NCBI GenBank assembly: GCA_020639235.1
Contig: JACKHC010000002.1
Coordinates: 248,001-312,000 of the forward strand
From: Phycisphaeraceae bacterium
Lineage (GTDB): Bacteria; Planctomycetota; Phycisphaerae; Phycisphaerales; UBA1924
Length of the DNA stretch: 64,000 nucleotides
Direction: 5' to 3'
Notes under the pieces: generated by a model
Told to the model about the DNA's origin: nothing
The model's input: only the letters and a program-made list of their open reading frames with translations
The model's database searches: none
Part shown: positions 54,794 through 63,221 of the stretch, piece after piece
How the letters are laid out: the number at the start of each line of letters is the position of its first letter
How positions within the stretch are numbered: the first letter of the stretch is position 1
Position numbers and translations under genes: made by a program

Positions 54794-55870
54794 ATGCGCA
54801 TCCTCGGGATCGAGTCCAGCTGCGACGAGACCGCCGCCGCGATCGTCGACGACGGGCGCGCCGTGCGCTCCAATGTCATCGCGTCCCAGCACGACCTCCA
54901 TGCCGAGTACGCCGGCGTCGTCCCCGAGATCGCCAGCCGCGCCCACGCCGAGCGCATCAGCGCCGTCATCGACCGCGCCCTCCGCGAAGCGGGGTGCACA
55001 CTCTCTGACATCGACGCCGTCGCCGTCGGCAACCGACCGGGGCTCATCGGCGCGCTCCTCGTCGGAGTCTCCGCCGCCAAGGCGCTGGCGTGGTCGCTCG
55101 ATACGCCCATCGTGGGGGTGGACCATGTCGTCGCGCACCTCTACGCCGGGCTCCTCGACGACCCCGACTGGACGATGGACTCCGTCTTCCCCGCCATCGG
55201 GCTGGTCGTCTCGGGCGGGCACACCGCGATGTACGAACTGGATGCGCCCCTCGTCATCCGCCGCGTCGGCGCGACCCTCGACGACGCCATCGGCGAGGCC
55301 TACGACAAGGCCGCCACCATCCTCAATCTCGCGCACCCCGGCGGCCCCAAACTCGACAGACTTGCGCAGACAGGCGACGAACGCGCCCACGACTTCCCCA
55401 TCTCCCGCCTCGCGCCCGACTCCCTCGACTTCTCCTTCTCCGGGCTCAAGACCTCGGCCCTCTACACCGTCCGCGGCAACCCCGGCAAACAACTCGGTGG
55501 CGCTCCCGGCGCCTTCGAGCGCGATGCCTCGGATCTCACCGAGCAACAAGTCGCCGATGTCGCCGCGAGTTTCCAGCGTGCCGCCGTCAGCGCTGTCATC
55601 CTCAAACTCGAGCGCCTCCTGGAACGCTGCGACGTCAAACCGCGCACGCTCCTTGTCGGCGGGGGCGTCAGCGCCAACTCGCGCCTCCGCGCCGAACTCA
55701 TCGCGCTGGGCGAGCGCAACAACCTGAGTGTGCGCCTCCCCAGGATGGCCTACTGCCTCGACAACGCGGCCATGCTCGCCGGCCTCGCCCACCAGCGACT
55801 CATCACGGGAGACGCCGACGATCTCGCGCTCACCGCCTCGCCGTCGAGCACCGCCGGACTCGCGACATGA
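54794..55870 (+). CDS. tsaD: tRNA N6-adenosine threonylcarbamoyltransferase TsaD
   Basis: Transfers threonylcarbamoyl to A37 of ANN-decoding tRNAs, with TsaB/E. 358 residues: LGIESSCDETAAAIV, the metal-binding HAEXH form EIASRAHAERI, VDHVVAHLYAG, LVVSGGHTAMY and LVGGGVSANSRLR. TAAACT, partly the stop of the preceding gene, lies 7 bases before the ATG at 54794. The stop overlaps the next gene. Confidence 0.96.
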   Translation: MRILGIESSCDETAAAIVDDGRAVRSNVIASQHDLHAEYAGVVPEIASRAHAERISAVIDRALREAGCTLSDIDAVAVGNRPGLIGALLVGVSAAKALAWSLDTPIVGVDHVVAHLYAGLLDDPDWTMDSVFPAIGLVVSGGHTAMYELDAPLVIRRVGATLDDAIGEAYDKAATILNLAHPGGPKLDRLAQTGDERAHDFPISRLAPDSLDFSFSGLKTSALYTVRGNPGKQLGGAPGAFERDASDLTEQQVADVAASFQRAAVSAVILKLERLLERCDVKPRTLLVGGGVSANSRLRAELIALGERNNLSVRLPRMAYCLDNAAMLAGLAHQRLITGDADDLALTASPSSTAGLAT

Positions 55871-56418
55871 CCGCGATCCTCGGCCCGTGGCCCCATCCCG
55901 CCTGCCTCGATGACGACACGCTGCTCGCACAATGCGCCATGGGCAAGGGGCGATCGGGCGGCCCCGGCGGCCAGCACCGCAACAAGGTCGAGACGCTCGT
56001 CATCCTCACGCACAAACCCACCTCCATCGAGGCCCACGCCGGCGAGCGCCGCTCGGTAATGGAGAACAAGCGCGTCGCGCTCAAACGCCTCCGCCTGAAA
56101 CTCGCCGTCGAACACCGCACGGCCGTCCCGCTCGGCGACATCGGCTCGGCGCTGTGGCGCTCCCGCCTCCTCCGCCAGCGCGACGCCCAGGGCAAGACGA
56201 TCACGCGCATCTCGTGCAACCCCGGACACCGCGACTACCCATCGCTCCTCGCCGAGGCGATGGATGTCATCGACGCGTGCGCGTTCGACCTCACCCGCGC
56301 CGGCATCCGCCTCGATGTCAGCGCGAGCCAGCTCGTCAAACTTCTGCGCGAGCATCCCGCGGCACTCGTGCGCGTCAATGAACAACGCAAGGCCATGGGC
56401 GAGCGCCCGCTCCGCTGA
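55867..56418 (+). CDS. Peptide chain release factor-like (GGQ) protein
   Basis: 183 residues with the RF-1 domain motif GGPGGQHRNKVETLV near residue 31, so peptidyl-tRNA hydrolysis on the ribosome is expected. It lacks the codon-recognition domain of RF1/RF2 and the C-terminal basic ArfB tail is short; it most resembles stand-alone rescue factors. ATG overlaps the tsaD stop (ATGA), so translationally coupled. Confidence 0.85.
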   Translation: MTAILGPWPHPACLDDDTLLAQCAMGKGRSGGPGGQHRNKVETLVILTHKPTSIEAHAGERRSVMENKRVALKRLRLKLAVEHRTAVPLGDIGSALWRSRLLRQRDAQGKTITRISCNPGHRDYPSLLAEAMDVIDACAFDLTRAGIRLDVSASQLVKLLREHPAALVRVNEQRKAMGERPLR

Positions 56419-56427
56419 CAAGCCGCC

Positions 56428-58035
56428 TCAGCCGCCCGACCGACCCGCATCGCCCCCGGGATCGGTGCGCGCCCGCAGGGCGAGCAGCACCTCGGTGTAT
56501 CCATCCTCGGCGCCCGGGGGCGACTCGTGGATGATCCACGAGCGCCACTCGTCGGACACATCGTCGGCGAACTCCTCGCGCGTCACGACCCAGATCGTCT
56601 CTTCGGGCGGATGGTCGTCGATGTCCTCAAGGTCGCGCACCCGCTCCACCGGCCGATCCGTCGCGTACACGAGCACGGCCTCATCCACGCGCCATGTGTA
56701 CAACGGGTCGTCATCGGGGACGCGCTCCGCGACCACCTCCGCAAATCGCCATTCTTCGTACCGCTGCTCACCCCACCACCCGTGCAGATGACCCGTCAGG
56801 GTGAACAGCGCCGCCCACGCGAAGACCGCAGCGCCGACCGTCACGCCGCACGCCGCCCGGCGGCACGACACCGCCGCCATCACCGCGGCCCCGATTACCA
56901 GCGCCATCACCACCACGACCGCCGGGCCCACGCGCATGGGCTGACTCACCTCGATCAGCGCCGCCCCCGCGCCGAATACGATCAGGAGGACCATAAAGGT
57001 CCCGAACATGCGCACCGTGCGGCTGGGCGTCATCACGCGCATCGCGCCCAGCGTCCCCGCCGCGCTCATGACCGCCAGCGCCGGCGCGATCGGGATCAGG
57101 TAGTACCAACGCCGATGATCCGGGATCGTCATCACCACGAGCGTCGCGATCACGATCCAGAACAGAACACGCACCGCCGCAAAGTCCGACGACCGCTTGC
57201 TCCACGGCGCAAACAGCCCGAGCACCACGCACGGCGCCCACGGGAGCAGCAGCCGGAATGGCGCATGCAGGTAGTACGCCGACACGTGCGCCAGCAAACC
57301 GCTTCCCTCATCCCCCGAGCTGTTCCCGATGAGTTCGTGATACCACACATCCACCGTTTCAGGCGCATGCACGATCAACGCCGCCGCCCACGGCCCGACA
57401 ATCAGCGCGAACACGACCAGCCCCGTGAACGGACGAACCACCGCCGACAATCGCTCGCCCTGGCGTGACAACAGCAGATGCATCATCACACCGAAAAGGA
57501 TCAGCCCCGGCAGGTGGGGCCCCTTGGCCAGCGTCGCCAACGCGAAGCCAATCCACCCCACGAGTGCGCCGCGCCGCTGCGCAGCGGTCCGGTCCTCCGC
57601 CAGCGTCGCGCGCACGAATCCCAGCGTCGCCAGCCCGCCCAGCGCGCCGTACACCATCTCCGGGCGCGCGCTGTTGGTCAGCGTGAAGTACCCGACGCTC
57701 GTGGCGAGCAACAATCCCGCGAGCACGCCCATCGCGCGCCCACCTAGCCGCCACCCCAGCGCCATCGTCACGCCCACCAGCGCGATCCCCGCCAACCACG
57801 ACGGCAACCGCGCCGCCCACTCGGGCACATCCCCCGCGCCCGGGATCACCTTGGCGACGCCGATCACGAGCCAATACATGAGTGGCGGCTTCTTGAGACG
57901 CGCCTCGTCATTGAAACTCGGCACCAGGTAATCTCCCGACGCCATCATCTCGCGCGCCGACTGCGCCACTAGAACCTCGTGCCCGTCCAGCGGGCGGCTC
58001 GAGAACACGCCCCCCATCGGCACGAGCGCGGCCAC
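56428..58035 (-). CDS. GT39/ArnT-like glycosyltransferase, start uncertain
   Basis: About 535 residues, ten or more transmembrane helices, with the DGHE-type acidic motif SSRPLDGHEVLVAQSAREMM and ARLKKPPLMYWL typical of ArnT/PMT-like transferases that use polyprenyl-phosphate sugars on the outer face. A soluble C-terminal part ends in ERVRDLED. The frame is open far upstream through the GNAT gene, but I find no ATG, GTG or TTG between the GNAT stop (58110) and the GTG at 58035, which would cut the first helix; a CTG at 58059 would keep it. End of a five-gene operon. Confidence 0.75.
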   Translation of the reverse strand: MAALVPMGGVFSSRPLDGHEVLVAQSAREMMASGDYLVPSFNDEARLKKPPLMYWLVIGVAKVIPGAGDVPEWAARLPSWLAGIALVGVTMALGWRLGGRAMGVLAGLLLATSVGYFTLTNSARPEMVYGALGGLATLGFVRATLAEDRTAAQRRGALVGWIGFALATLAKGPHLPGLILFGVMMHLLLSRQGERLSAVVRPFTGLVVFALIVGPWAAALIVHAPETVDVWYHELIGNSSGDEGSGLLAHVSAYYLHAPFRLLLPWAPCVVLGLFAPWSKRSSDFAAVRVLFWIVIATLVVMTIPDHRRWYYLIPIAPALAVMSAAGTLGAMRVMTPSRTVRMFGTFMVLLIVFGAGAALIEVSQPMRVGPAVVVVMALVIGAAVMAAVSCRRAACGVTVGAAVFAWAALFTLTGHLHGWWGEQRYEEWRFAEVVAERVPDDDPLYTWRVDEAVLVYATDRPVERVRDLEDIDDHPPEETIWVVTREEFADDVSDEWRSWIIHESPPGAEDGYTEVLLALRARTDPGGDAGRSGG

Positions 58036-58109
58036 GATCAGGACGAGCGCGATCCACAGCCGCGATCGACCACCGGTCGCTTCACTCCGATCGTGATGGT
58101 CCGGGGCGG

Positions 58110-58664
58110 CTACTTCTGGTACTCCTCGCGCAACAAGCCCACCATCACATCGTCCCGCAACTCGCCCAGCCGCACAAACTGCTTCCGCCGGACGCCCTCG
58201 CGCACGAACCCCGCCTTCTCCAGCACACGCCCCGACGCCGGGTTGTCCAAGAAATAGCACGCGCACAACTTCCGCACCCCCCAATCCTCGAACGCGTGCC
58301 GGACCACCGCGCCGAGCGACTCCGTGGCGTAGCCGCGGCCCGCGTGCGCCGGATCGATCACGTACCCGACCTCCGCCGTCCCGTGCTCCCGGTTGAACCC
58401 GAAGAACCCAGTCGATCCGATCCCCTCGCCGGTTGCTTTCAGCCGTATGGCGAAGCACACACCGGTCCCCTCCTCGAGCGACTTCATCTGCTTCGCCAGC
58501 CGCTCGACCGCGAACTCCCGAGTGAACGGGTGCGGGAAGGTCCCCGTGTTCCGAGCCACGGCCAGATGCGAGCCCACCCGGATGAAGTCCTCGAGATCCG
58601 CCTCGCAGGTCGGGCGGAGGACAAGGCGATCTGTCGTCAGCACAATCGGCTCGTCAGGTTTCAT
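58110..58664 (-). CDS. GNAT family N-acetyltransferase, RimJ/RimL-like
   Basis: 184 residues, beginning EPIVLTTDRLVLRPTCEADL and carrying the acetyl-CoA loop AGRGYATESLGAVVRHAFE with KLCACYFLDNPASGRVLEKAGF, the RimJ/RimL subfamily. Acetylates an N-terminus or small amine; substrate unknown. ATG at 58664 overlaps the dapF stop (ATGA), which sets the start. Confidence 0.85.
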   Translation of the reverse strand: MKPDEPIVLTTDRLVLRPTCEADLEDFIRVGSHLAVARNTGTFPHPFTREFAVERLAKQMKSLEEGTGVCFAIRLKATGEGIGSTGFFGFNREHGTAEVGYVIDPAHAGRGYATESLGAVVRHAFEDWGVRKLCACYFLDNPASGRVLEKAGFVREGVRRKQFVRLGELRDDVMVGLLREEYQK

Positions 58665-59545
58665 GTTGCGCACCATTTCCCGCTGAAGCACTCCGCCACC
58701 GGACCCCCCAGCCACACGCACCCGCTCGACTCATCCCAACGCACATCCAGCACGCCCCCCGCCATGTGCACCGCCACATGCCGCTCCGCCAGCCCCCGAA
58801 CCGCGCCCGCCACGCACACCGCGCACGCGCCCGTCCCGCACGCCATCGTCATCCCGGCACCGCGCTCCCAGGTCGCGACCTCCACGATCCGCGGCTCCAC
58901 CACCCGCGCCCAATGCACATTCATCCGCTGCGGGAATGCATCGTGCCGCTCCAGAATCGAACCCACCCGGGTCACCTCCGCCGCGCCGGGCATTTCATCG
59001 ACAAACATCACGGCGTGCGGGTTGCCCATCGAAACGAATGTCATCTCGTGCGCGTCGCCGCCCGAGTGCACAATCCACAATCGCTCGCCCAAGCGTTCCA
59101 GGGCCGCCGTGTCCACGGGTACACGCGCCGCCTCGAGCACCGGCTCCCCCATATCCGCCCGCGCCCGCCGCACGATCCCATGCGTGCCCCGCTCCGCCTC
59201 AACCCCGACCCGTCTCCCTCCCATCTCCACCGTCATCCGATCGGTGCGCACATACCCGCGATCGATCGCCAGCTTCGCGACCATGCGTATCCCGTTGCCG
59301 CACATCCCACCGGGCGAGCCGTCCGAGTTGACCACTTCCGCGCCCACATCGTCCGCGCCATCGCCGCGCGACACCACGATCACGCCGTCCGCGCCGATCC
59401 CCGTCCGACGATCGCACATCTCGTGCGCCTGGACGCGCCATATCGCATCGCCCGCCGCCAACTCCGGGCGCGCCACCCCATCGAGCACCATGTAATCGTT
59501 GCCGCACCCGTGCATCTTCACGAACGCGATGTCCGCGCCGCTCAT
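58661..59545 (-). CDS. dapF: Diaminopimelate epimerase DapF
   Basis: Converts LL- to meso-diaminopimelate for lysine and peptidoglycan. 294 residues: FVKMHGCGNDYMVLD, the first catalytic Cys in GMCGNGIRMVAKLA and the second in MACGTGACAVCVAG. The ATG overlaps the TGA of the M48 protease (ATGA). Its place in an envelope operon fits the peptidoglycan role. Confidence 0.95.
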   Translation of the reverse strand: MSGADIAFVKMHGCGNDYMVLDGVARPELAAGDAIWRVQAHEMCDRRTGIGADGVIVVSRGDGADDVGAEVVNSDGSPGGMCGNGIRMVAKLAIDRGYVRTDRMTVEMGGRRVGVEAERGTHGIVRRARADMGEPVLEAARVPVDTAALERLGERLWIVHSGGDAHEMTFVSMGNPHAVMFVDEMPGAAEVTRVGSILERHDAFPQRMNVHWARVVEPRIVEVATWERGAGMTMACGTGACAVCVAGAVRGLAERHVAVHMAGGVLDVRWDESSGCVWLGGPVAECFSGKWCAT

Positions 59546-60987
59546 CGCCACGAGAAATACCCCATCACGCCGATCGCCAGCAGCCCGGCGATCGTCAACA
59601 ACTTGATCACGCGCACCTTCCGATCGATCGCCAGCCCGTACACGCGCTCGCCCACCAGCCGCTCCAGCGCCCGCTGCCGCCCGAGGATGCTCCCGTGGCG
59701 ATACGTGAACTTCCGCCTCGGGATATGGTTGTACAGCGCCACCGCGCCCAGCGCGCCCGCCATCGCGTACACGGCCTCGCCCGTCACAGGCCGCCCATCA
59801 TCGCCATCGCCCCGGTGCATCCCGCTCAGGTGCTGCGCCGCAAAGGCGTCCGCCTGCAGCTCGAATCGCCGGCTCACAACGCCGAACACCAACACCCCCA
59901 CGACAATCCCCGCCACCGTCAACGCAACCCCCAGCCACGCCGCGATCCCCTGCGCGATCAGCCCGCGTTCATCCATCGACCGCGCCAGCCAATCGGCGCC
60001 CACCCAGAAGACGCCGACCGACGCGATGATCGACCCCAGCATCCACGGCAGGTGGTGCCGCCTGGCGTGCCCCACCTCGTGCGCCATCACCGCCTCCACC
60101 TGTTCCGCGCTCAACCGCTCCAATAGCGCATCGGTCAGCAGCACATACCGCAGCCACGGGAGCACACCCACCATCGCGCCGTTGAGCATCCCCGTCCGGC
60201 TCCGCCACACCAGCAACTCCGCGCACCGCACGCCGTGCGCCTTGCACAAGCCCATCAACCGGTCCCGCATCGCGCCCGCGCCGAGCGGGCGCGTCGACCA
60301 CAGGAATCGGAGCAACAGCGGCGCGCACGACAACACCGCCACAACGCCCCCCAGTTGCAGCACCACAGCCACCACCTCATCGCGCGTCATGGTTTCGCCG
60401 GGCGTCTGGGGAAGGTCCAGCACCCGCTCGATCACCTCGGCCCACGACACCAGCAGGAATATCGGCACGAGCACCACCAGCACGCCGTGGCGCATGTGGT
60501 CCCACACGAACTCCCACCGCGTCGGGATCGCCTCCACCCGCTCGCCCCCATCCAGCCGCGAATACACCGACGCCTCGCGCACGCGCCGATCGATCGGCGC
60601 GTACGCCCACCACACCCACGCCAGCACCGCGACGGGCGGCGCCATCGCCAGCGCCTCATCAAGCCCCACGACATTCCCGATCACGCCGCGCACCCCCTCG
60701 AACCACCCCGTAATGATCACCGCGCCCGCGAAGGCCGCCAGCACACCGACCCGCGAGACCGAGATCACGGCATCCGCAAGCCCGAGCGCCCGCCCGTCGC
60801 CGCGCCGGTCCAGCGCCCGGCCGATCCGCCACAGCGCCAGGTGCGACAGCGCCCCCACCAGCGCCATCGGCGCGAGCGAATACAGCGCAACTTCCCATGC
60901 GCTCAATCCGCGCACGATCGGCACGCCGGAGAACGACTCGCCCACCAGCAGGATCGCCACCATCGCGATGAGCAGCGGGTGCAGCAT
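59542..60987 (-). CDS. M48 family membrane metalloprotease
   Basis: 481 residues. Several transmembrane helices surround a zinc peptidase core with AVMAHEVGHARRHHLPWML (HExxH) and the third ligand Glu in RRFELQADAFAAQ, the HtpX/Ste24 type. Probably clears misfolded membrane proteins. ATG at 60987 lies 8 bases after the stop of the lipoprotein gene, so co-transcribed. Confidence 0.88.
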   Translation of the reverse strand: MLHPLLIAMVAILLVGESFSGVPIVRGLSAWEVALYSLAPMALVGALSHLALWRIGRALDRRGDGRALGLADAVISVSRVGVLAAFAGAVIITGWFEGVRGVIGNVVGLDEALAMAPPVAVLAWVWWAYAPIDRRVREASVYSRLDGGERVEAIPTRWEFVWDHMRHGVLVVLVPIFLLVSWAEVIERVLDLPQTPGETMTRDEVVAVVLQLGGVVAVLSCAPLLLRFLWSTRPLGAGAMRDRLMGLCKAHGVRCAELLVWRSRTGMLNGAMVGVLPWLRYVLLTDALLERLSAEQVEAVMAHEVGHARRHHLPWMLGSIIASVGVFWVGADWLARSMDERGLIAQGIAAWLGVALTVAGIVVGVLVFGVVSRRFELQADAFAAQHLSGMHRGDGDDGRPVTGEAVYAMAGALGAVALYNHIPRRKFTYRHGSILGRQRALERLVGERVYGLAIDRKVRVIKLLTIAGLLAIGVMGYFSWR

Positions 60988-60995
60988 CGCCCAGC

Positions 60996-62480
60996 TTACC
61001 CGCCGCCGTCCGTGCGCTCGACGGCGCCCAGATCAACCACCGCACCATCGGGCGTGTAGTAATCGGCGTTCATCTTGTTCGGGCTCACAAAGGTGTACAC
61101 GAGCCCGCAGCGCCCCTGACGCTTCGCGTATTCCAGGTCCCCGTCGCTCGGTCCCGCGTACCGCCGATTCGCGTAATCACTCGCATGGAAGTGGAAGAAC
61201 AGCACCGATGCATCCCCCGCGTCCAGCATCTCCTGCGACGCCACGAACCGGTCATCGCCGTACCGCTCCGTCGGGCGGGGCGGATAGGTCGTCGCCGCGA
61301 ACCCACGCGATGCGCTCCAGTCGATCAGCCCGCCGTACTCCGTCGTCGTGTCCCGGCGATCACGCTCGGCGCTCACAAAGAGCGCACCGGCGACGCCCCG
61401 GTCGTCCACGCAGTCGATCGCCACCATCAACAGCAGCGCATCGCCCCATGACAGTTTGTCGCCGTCATCGCCGAGCGTCTCGCCCGTGAGCGTTCCCGCC
61501 ATCTCGCGCCGGAATACCGTCCGCCCCTTCAGGCGACGTCCCGCCTCCTCGAGCAAGCCAGATCGGCTCATCACCAGCCATTCCGGGTGCCGCTCCGAGG
61601 CGTACATCACCCCCGCCATGTGACGCAGCGCCCACCCGCGCATCTGCTCGGTGCTCAGACCCGCTACCGCCGAAGCCGCACGCGAGCGGAACTCCGCGTG
61701 CCGCCCCTCGCCCAGGCGGCGCACCCACGCCAGCTGCTCGCCGGTCCGCGGCACCGCCTTCAACTCGCGCGCCGACCACACCACGCTCTGCGTCAGCGCA
61801 TCTTCGGGCACGCTCTCGTGCGTCAACCGCTCGAGCAACCGCGCCTCGTCCGGCTCCAGCGCCATGAGCAAGCCCCACGCCTCCACGCGATCCCGCTCGC
61901 GCAGCCCCTCGTCCCCCTCGCCTCCCAACCGGTCCATGAACACATCGAACACAACCTCGCTCGGTGCACGACCGGGGAACAACTTCGCGAGCGCGGCACG
62001 CTCGGGCGCGTCCTTCTTGATCTTGTAGTCGCTCAGCGCCGCCGCACGCGACCACCGGCGCACCAGCGCCGGCCCCAGGTCCGTCCATCCACGCTCCGCC
62101 CCCGCGTCGCCCATCACCGTCACGATCCCCTGGTCCGGCTCCGTCGGCAGCATCAGCGCGAACATCCGGCGCGTGTCCGCGATGTTCGCCTCATCCTTCA
62201 GCAGTTGCGCGATCGCTCCGGCCCGCAACCGCGTCGGCGCCGACCGCTCCCACACCACGCGCTTGAGCGACTCGCGCGCTCCCGAAGGGTCCAGCACGCC
62301 CTCAGCAACAAACTCGTCTGTGCGCTCAACCGACGCCATCCGGTCGCGAAGGTCCGCGCTCTTGTCCGTGATCGCGCCGGGCGTGGCCTCGCCCCCGCCG
62401 CCACCGGAACACGCCGAGAGAAGCAGCGCGACCAGAGCCATCCATGCGCCCGCGCAACGATCGATGCGTCCGTGTCTCAT
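60996..62480 (-). CDS. Large lipoprotein of unknown function
   Basis: 494 residues with a lipoprotein signal (LVALLLSAC, Cys at about 24) followed by five Gly. The body is helical and acidic with HEAT-like repetition but I recognise no family. TACACT lies 7 bases before the ATG at 62480 with no Shine-Dalgarno, so a leaderless transcript that heads the operon with M48, dapF, GNAT and glycosyltransferase genes. The C-terminal quarter (LVYTFVSPNKMNADYYTPDG) may form a separate fold. Confidence 0.7.
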   Translation of the reverse strand: MRHGRIDRCAGAWMALVALLLSACSGGGGGEATPGAITDKSADLRDRMASVERTDEFVAEGVLDPSGARESLKRVVWERSAPTRLRAGAIAQLLKDEANIADTRRMFALMLPTEPDQGIVTVMGDAGAERGWTDLGPALVRRWSRAAALSDYKIKKDAPERAALAKLFPGRAPSEVVFDVFMDRLGGEGDEGLRERDRVEAWGLLMALEPDEARLLERLTHESVPEDALTQSVVWSARELKAVPRTGEQLAWVRRLGEGRHAEFRSRAASAVAGLSTEQMRGWALRHMAGVMYASERHPEWLVMSRSGLLEEAGRRLKGRTVFRREMAGTLTGETLGDDGDKLSWGDALLLMVAIDCVDDRGVAGALFVSAERDRRDTTTEYGGLIDWSASRGFAATTYPPRPTERYGDDRFVASQEMLDAGDASVLFFHFHASDYANRRYAGPSDGDLEYAKRQGRCGLVYTFVSPNKMNADYYTPDGAVVDLGAVERTDGGG

Positions 62481-62567
62481 GCGCCCGAGTGTACGCCACC
62501 CCCCGGCGCGTTTGTCGCCGCCGCTCCCTCACGCCTATGATCTCGCTTGCCAACTTCAGGAGCATCG

Positions 62568-62834
62568 ATGCCCGGCTCTTCCAGCAAATCCACACCCGAT
62601 CACGCGGATCTCCACGATCGCGTCGCCATGGTCATCGATCGCATCCGGCCCGCCGTCCAGTCCGACGGAGGCGACCTCGAACTCGTCGAGATCACGGACT
62701 CCGGCGTCGTGAAAGTGCGTTTGCACGGCGCCTGCGTCGGGTGCCCCTCCTCAACGCTCACGCTCAAGGCCGGCATCGAACGGAATCTCAAGGACTACGT
62801 CCCCGAAGTCCGATCCGTGGAAGCCGTGGAGTGA
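62568..62834 (+). CDS. NifU C-terminal domain (Nfu) Fe-S scaffold
   Basis: 88 residues: IRPAVQSDGGDLELVEI and the cluster-binding GACVGCPSSTLTLKAGIE, the CxxC Nfu fold. Carries Fe-S clusters to apo-proteins. ATG at 62568 follows AGGAG by five bases; the upstream TTG frame is not used. An N-terminal Ser-rich stretch precedes the domain. Confidence 0.9.
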   Translation: MPGSSSKSTPDHADLHDRVAMVIDRIRPAVQSDGGDLELVEITDSGVVKVRLHGACVGCPSSTLTLKAGIERNLKDYVPEVRSVEAVE

Positions 62835-62870
62835 GTCAACACTAACCCGAACATTTCCCCCAAGGGTTCG

Positions 62871-62897
62871 TTGTCCGCGTGTGTGGGCGCGGTACAC
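62871..62897 (+). promoter_or_regulatory. Candidate csrA promoter
   Basis: TTGTCC (62871-62876) and TACACT (62892-62897) with a 15-base spacer, 54 bases before the csrA ATG. Spacing is short, so only tentative. Confidence 0.4.
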
Positions 62898-62951
62898 TCT
62901 CATGTGGTGGGTAATCTCGGCATCCGTTGTGCCGTTGGACAGGAGGTCCTC

Positions 62952-63173
62952 ATGCTGGTCATCACCAGACGCGAGGGCGAGGAGGTCGTCATCGGCGACC
63001 CACGCAATCCGATCGGGATCGTGCGCATCGCCACGATCAAAGGCGATCGTGTGCGCGTGGCGCTGGAGTTCCCGCGAGACATCCCGGTGCATCGCCGGGA
63101 GGTCGCGGATCAGATCGTTGTCGACGGCCCCGAGGTCGCCGGCAAGATCGGACTGGCCGCCGCCTCGACCTGA
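62952..63173 (+). CDS. csrA: Carbon storage regulator CsrA
   Basis: 73 residues: MLVITRREGEEVVIG, then VRIATIKGDRVRVALEFP and the C-terminal helix IPVHRREVADQI. Binds GGA in mRNA leaders to repress or protect them. AGGAGG lies ideally before the ATG at 62952, the start is unambiguous, and this GGA-containing leader could be a self-target. No flagellar gene, a common csrA partner, is adjacent. Confidence 0.95.
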   Translation: MLVITRREGEEVVIGDPRNPIGIVRIATIKGDRVRVALEFPRDIPVHRREVADQIVVDGPEVAGKIGLAAAST

Positions 63174-63221
63174 ATCGCACGCGAGTTCTGAACGAACCAT
63201 ACCGTGGCCCGTTGTGTTGCC

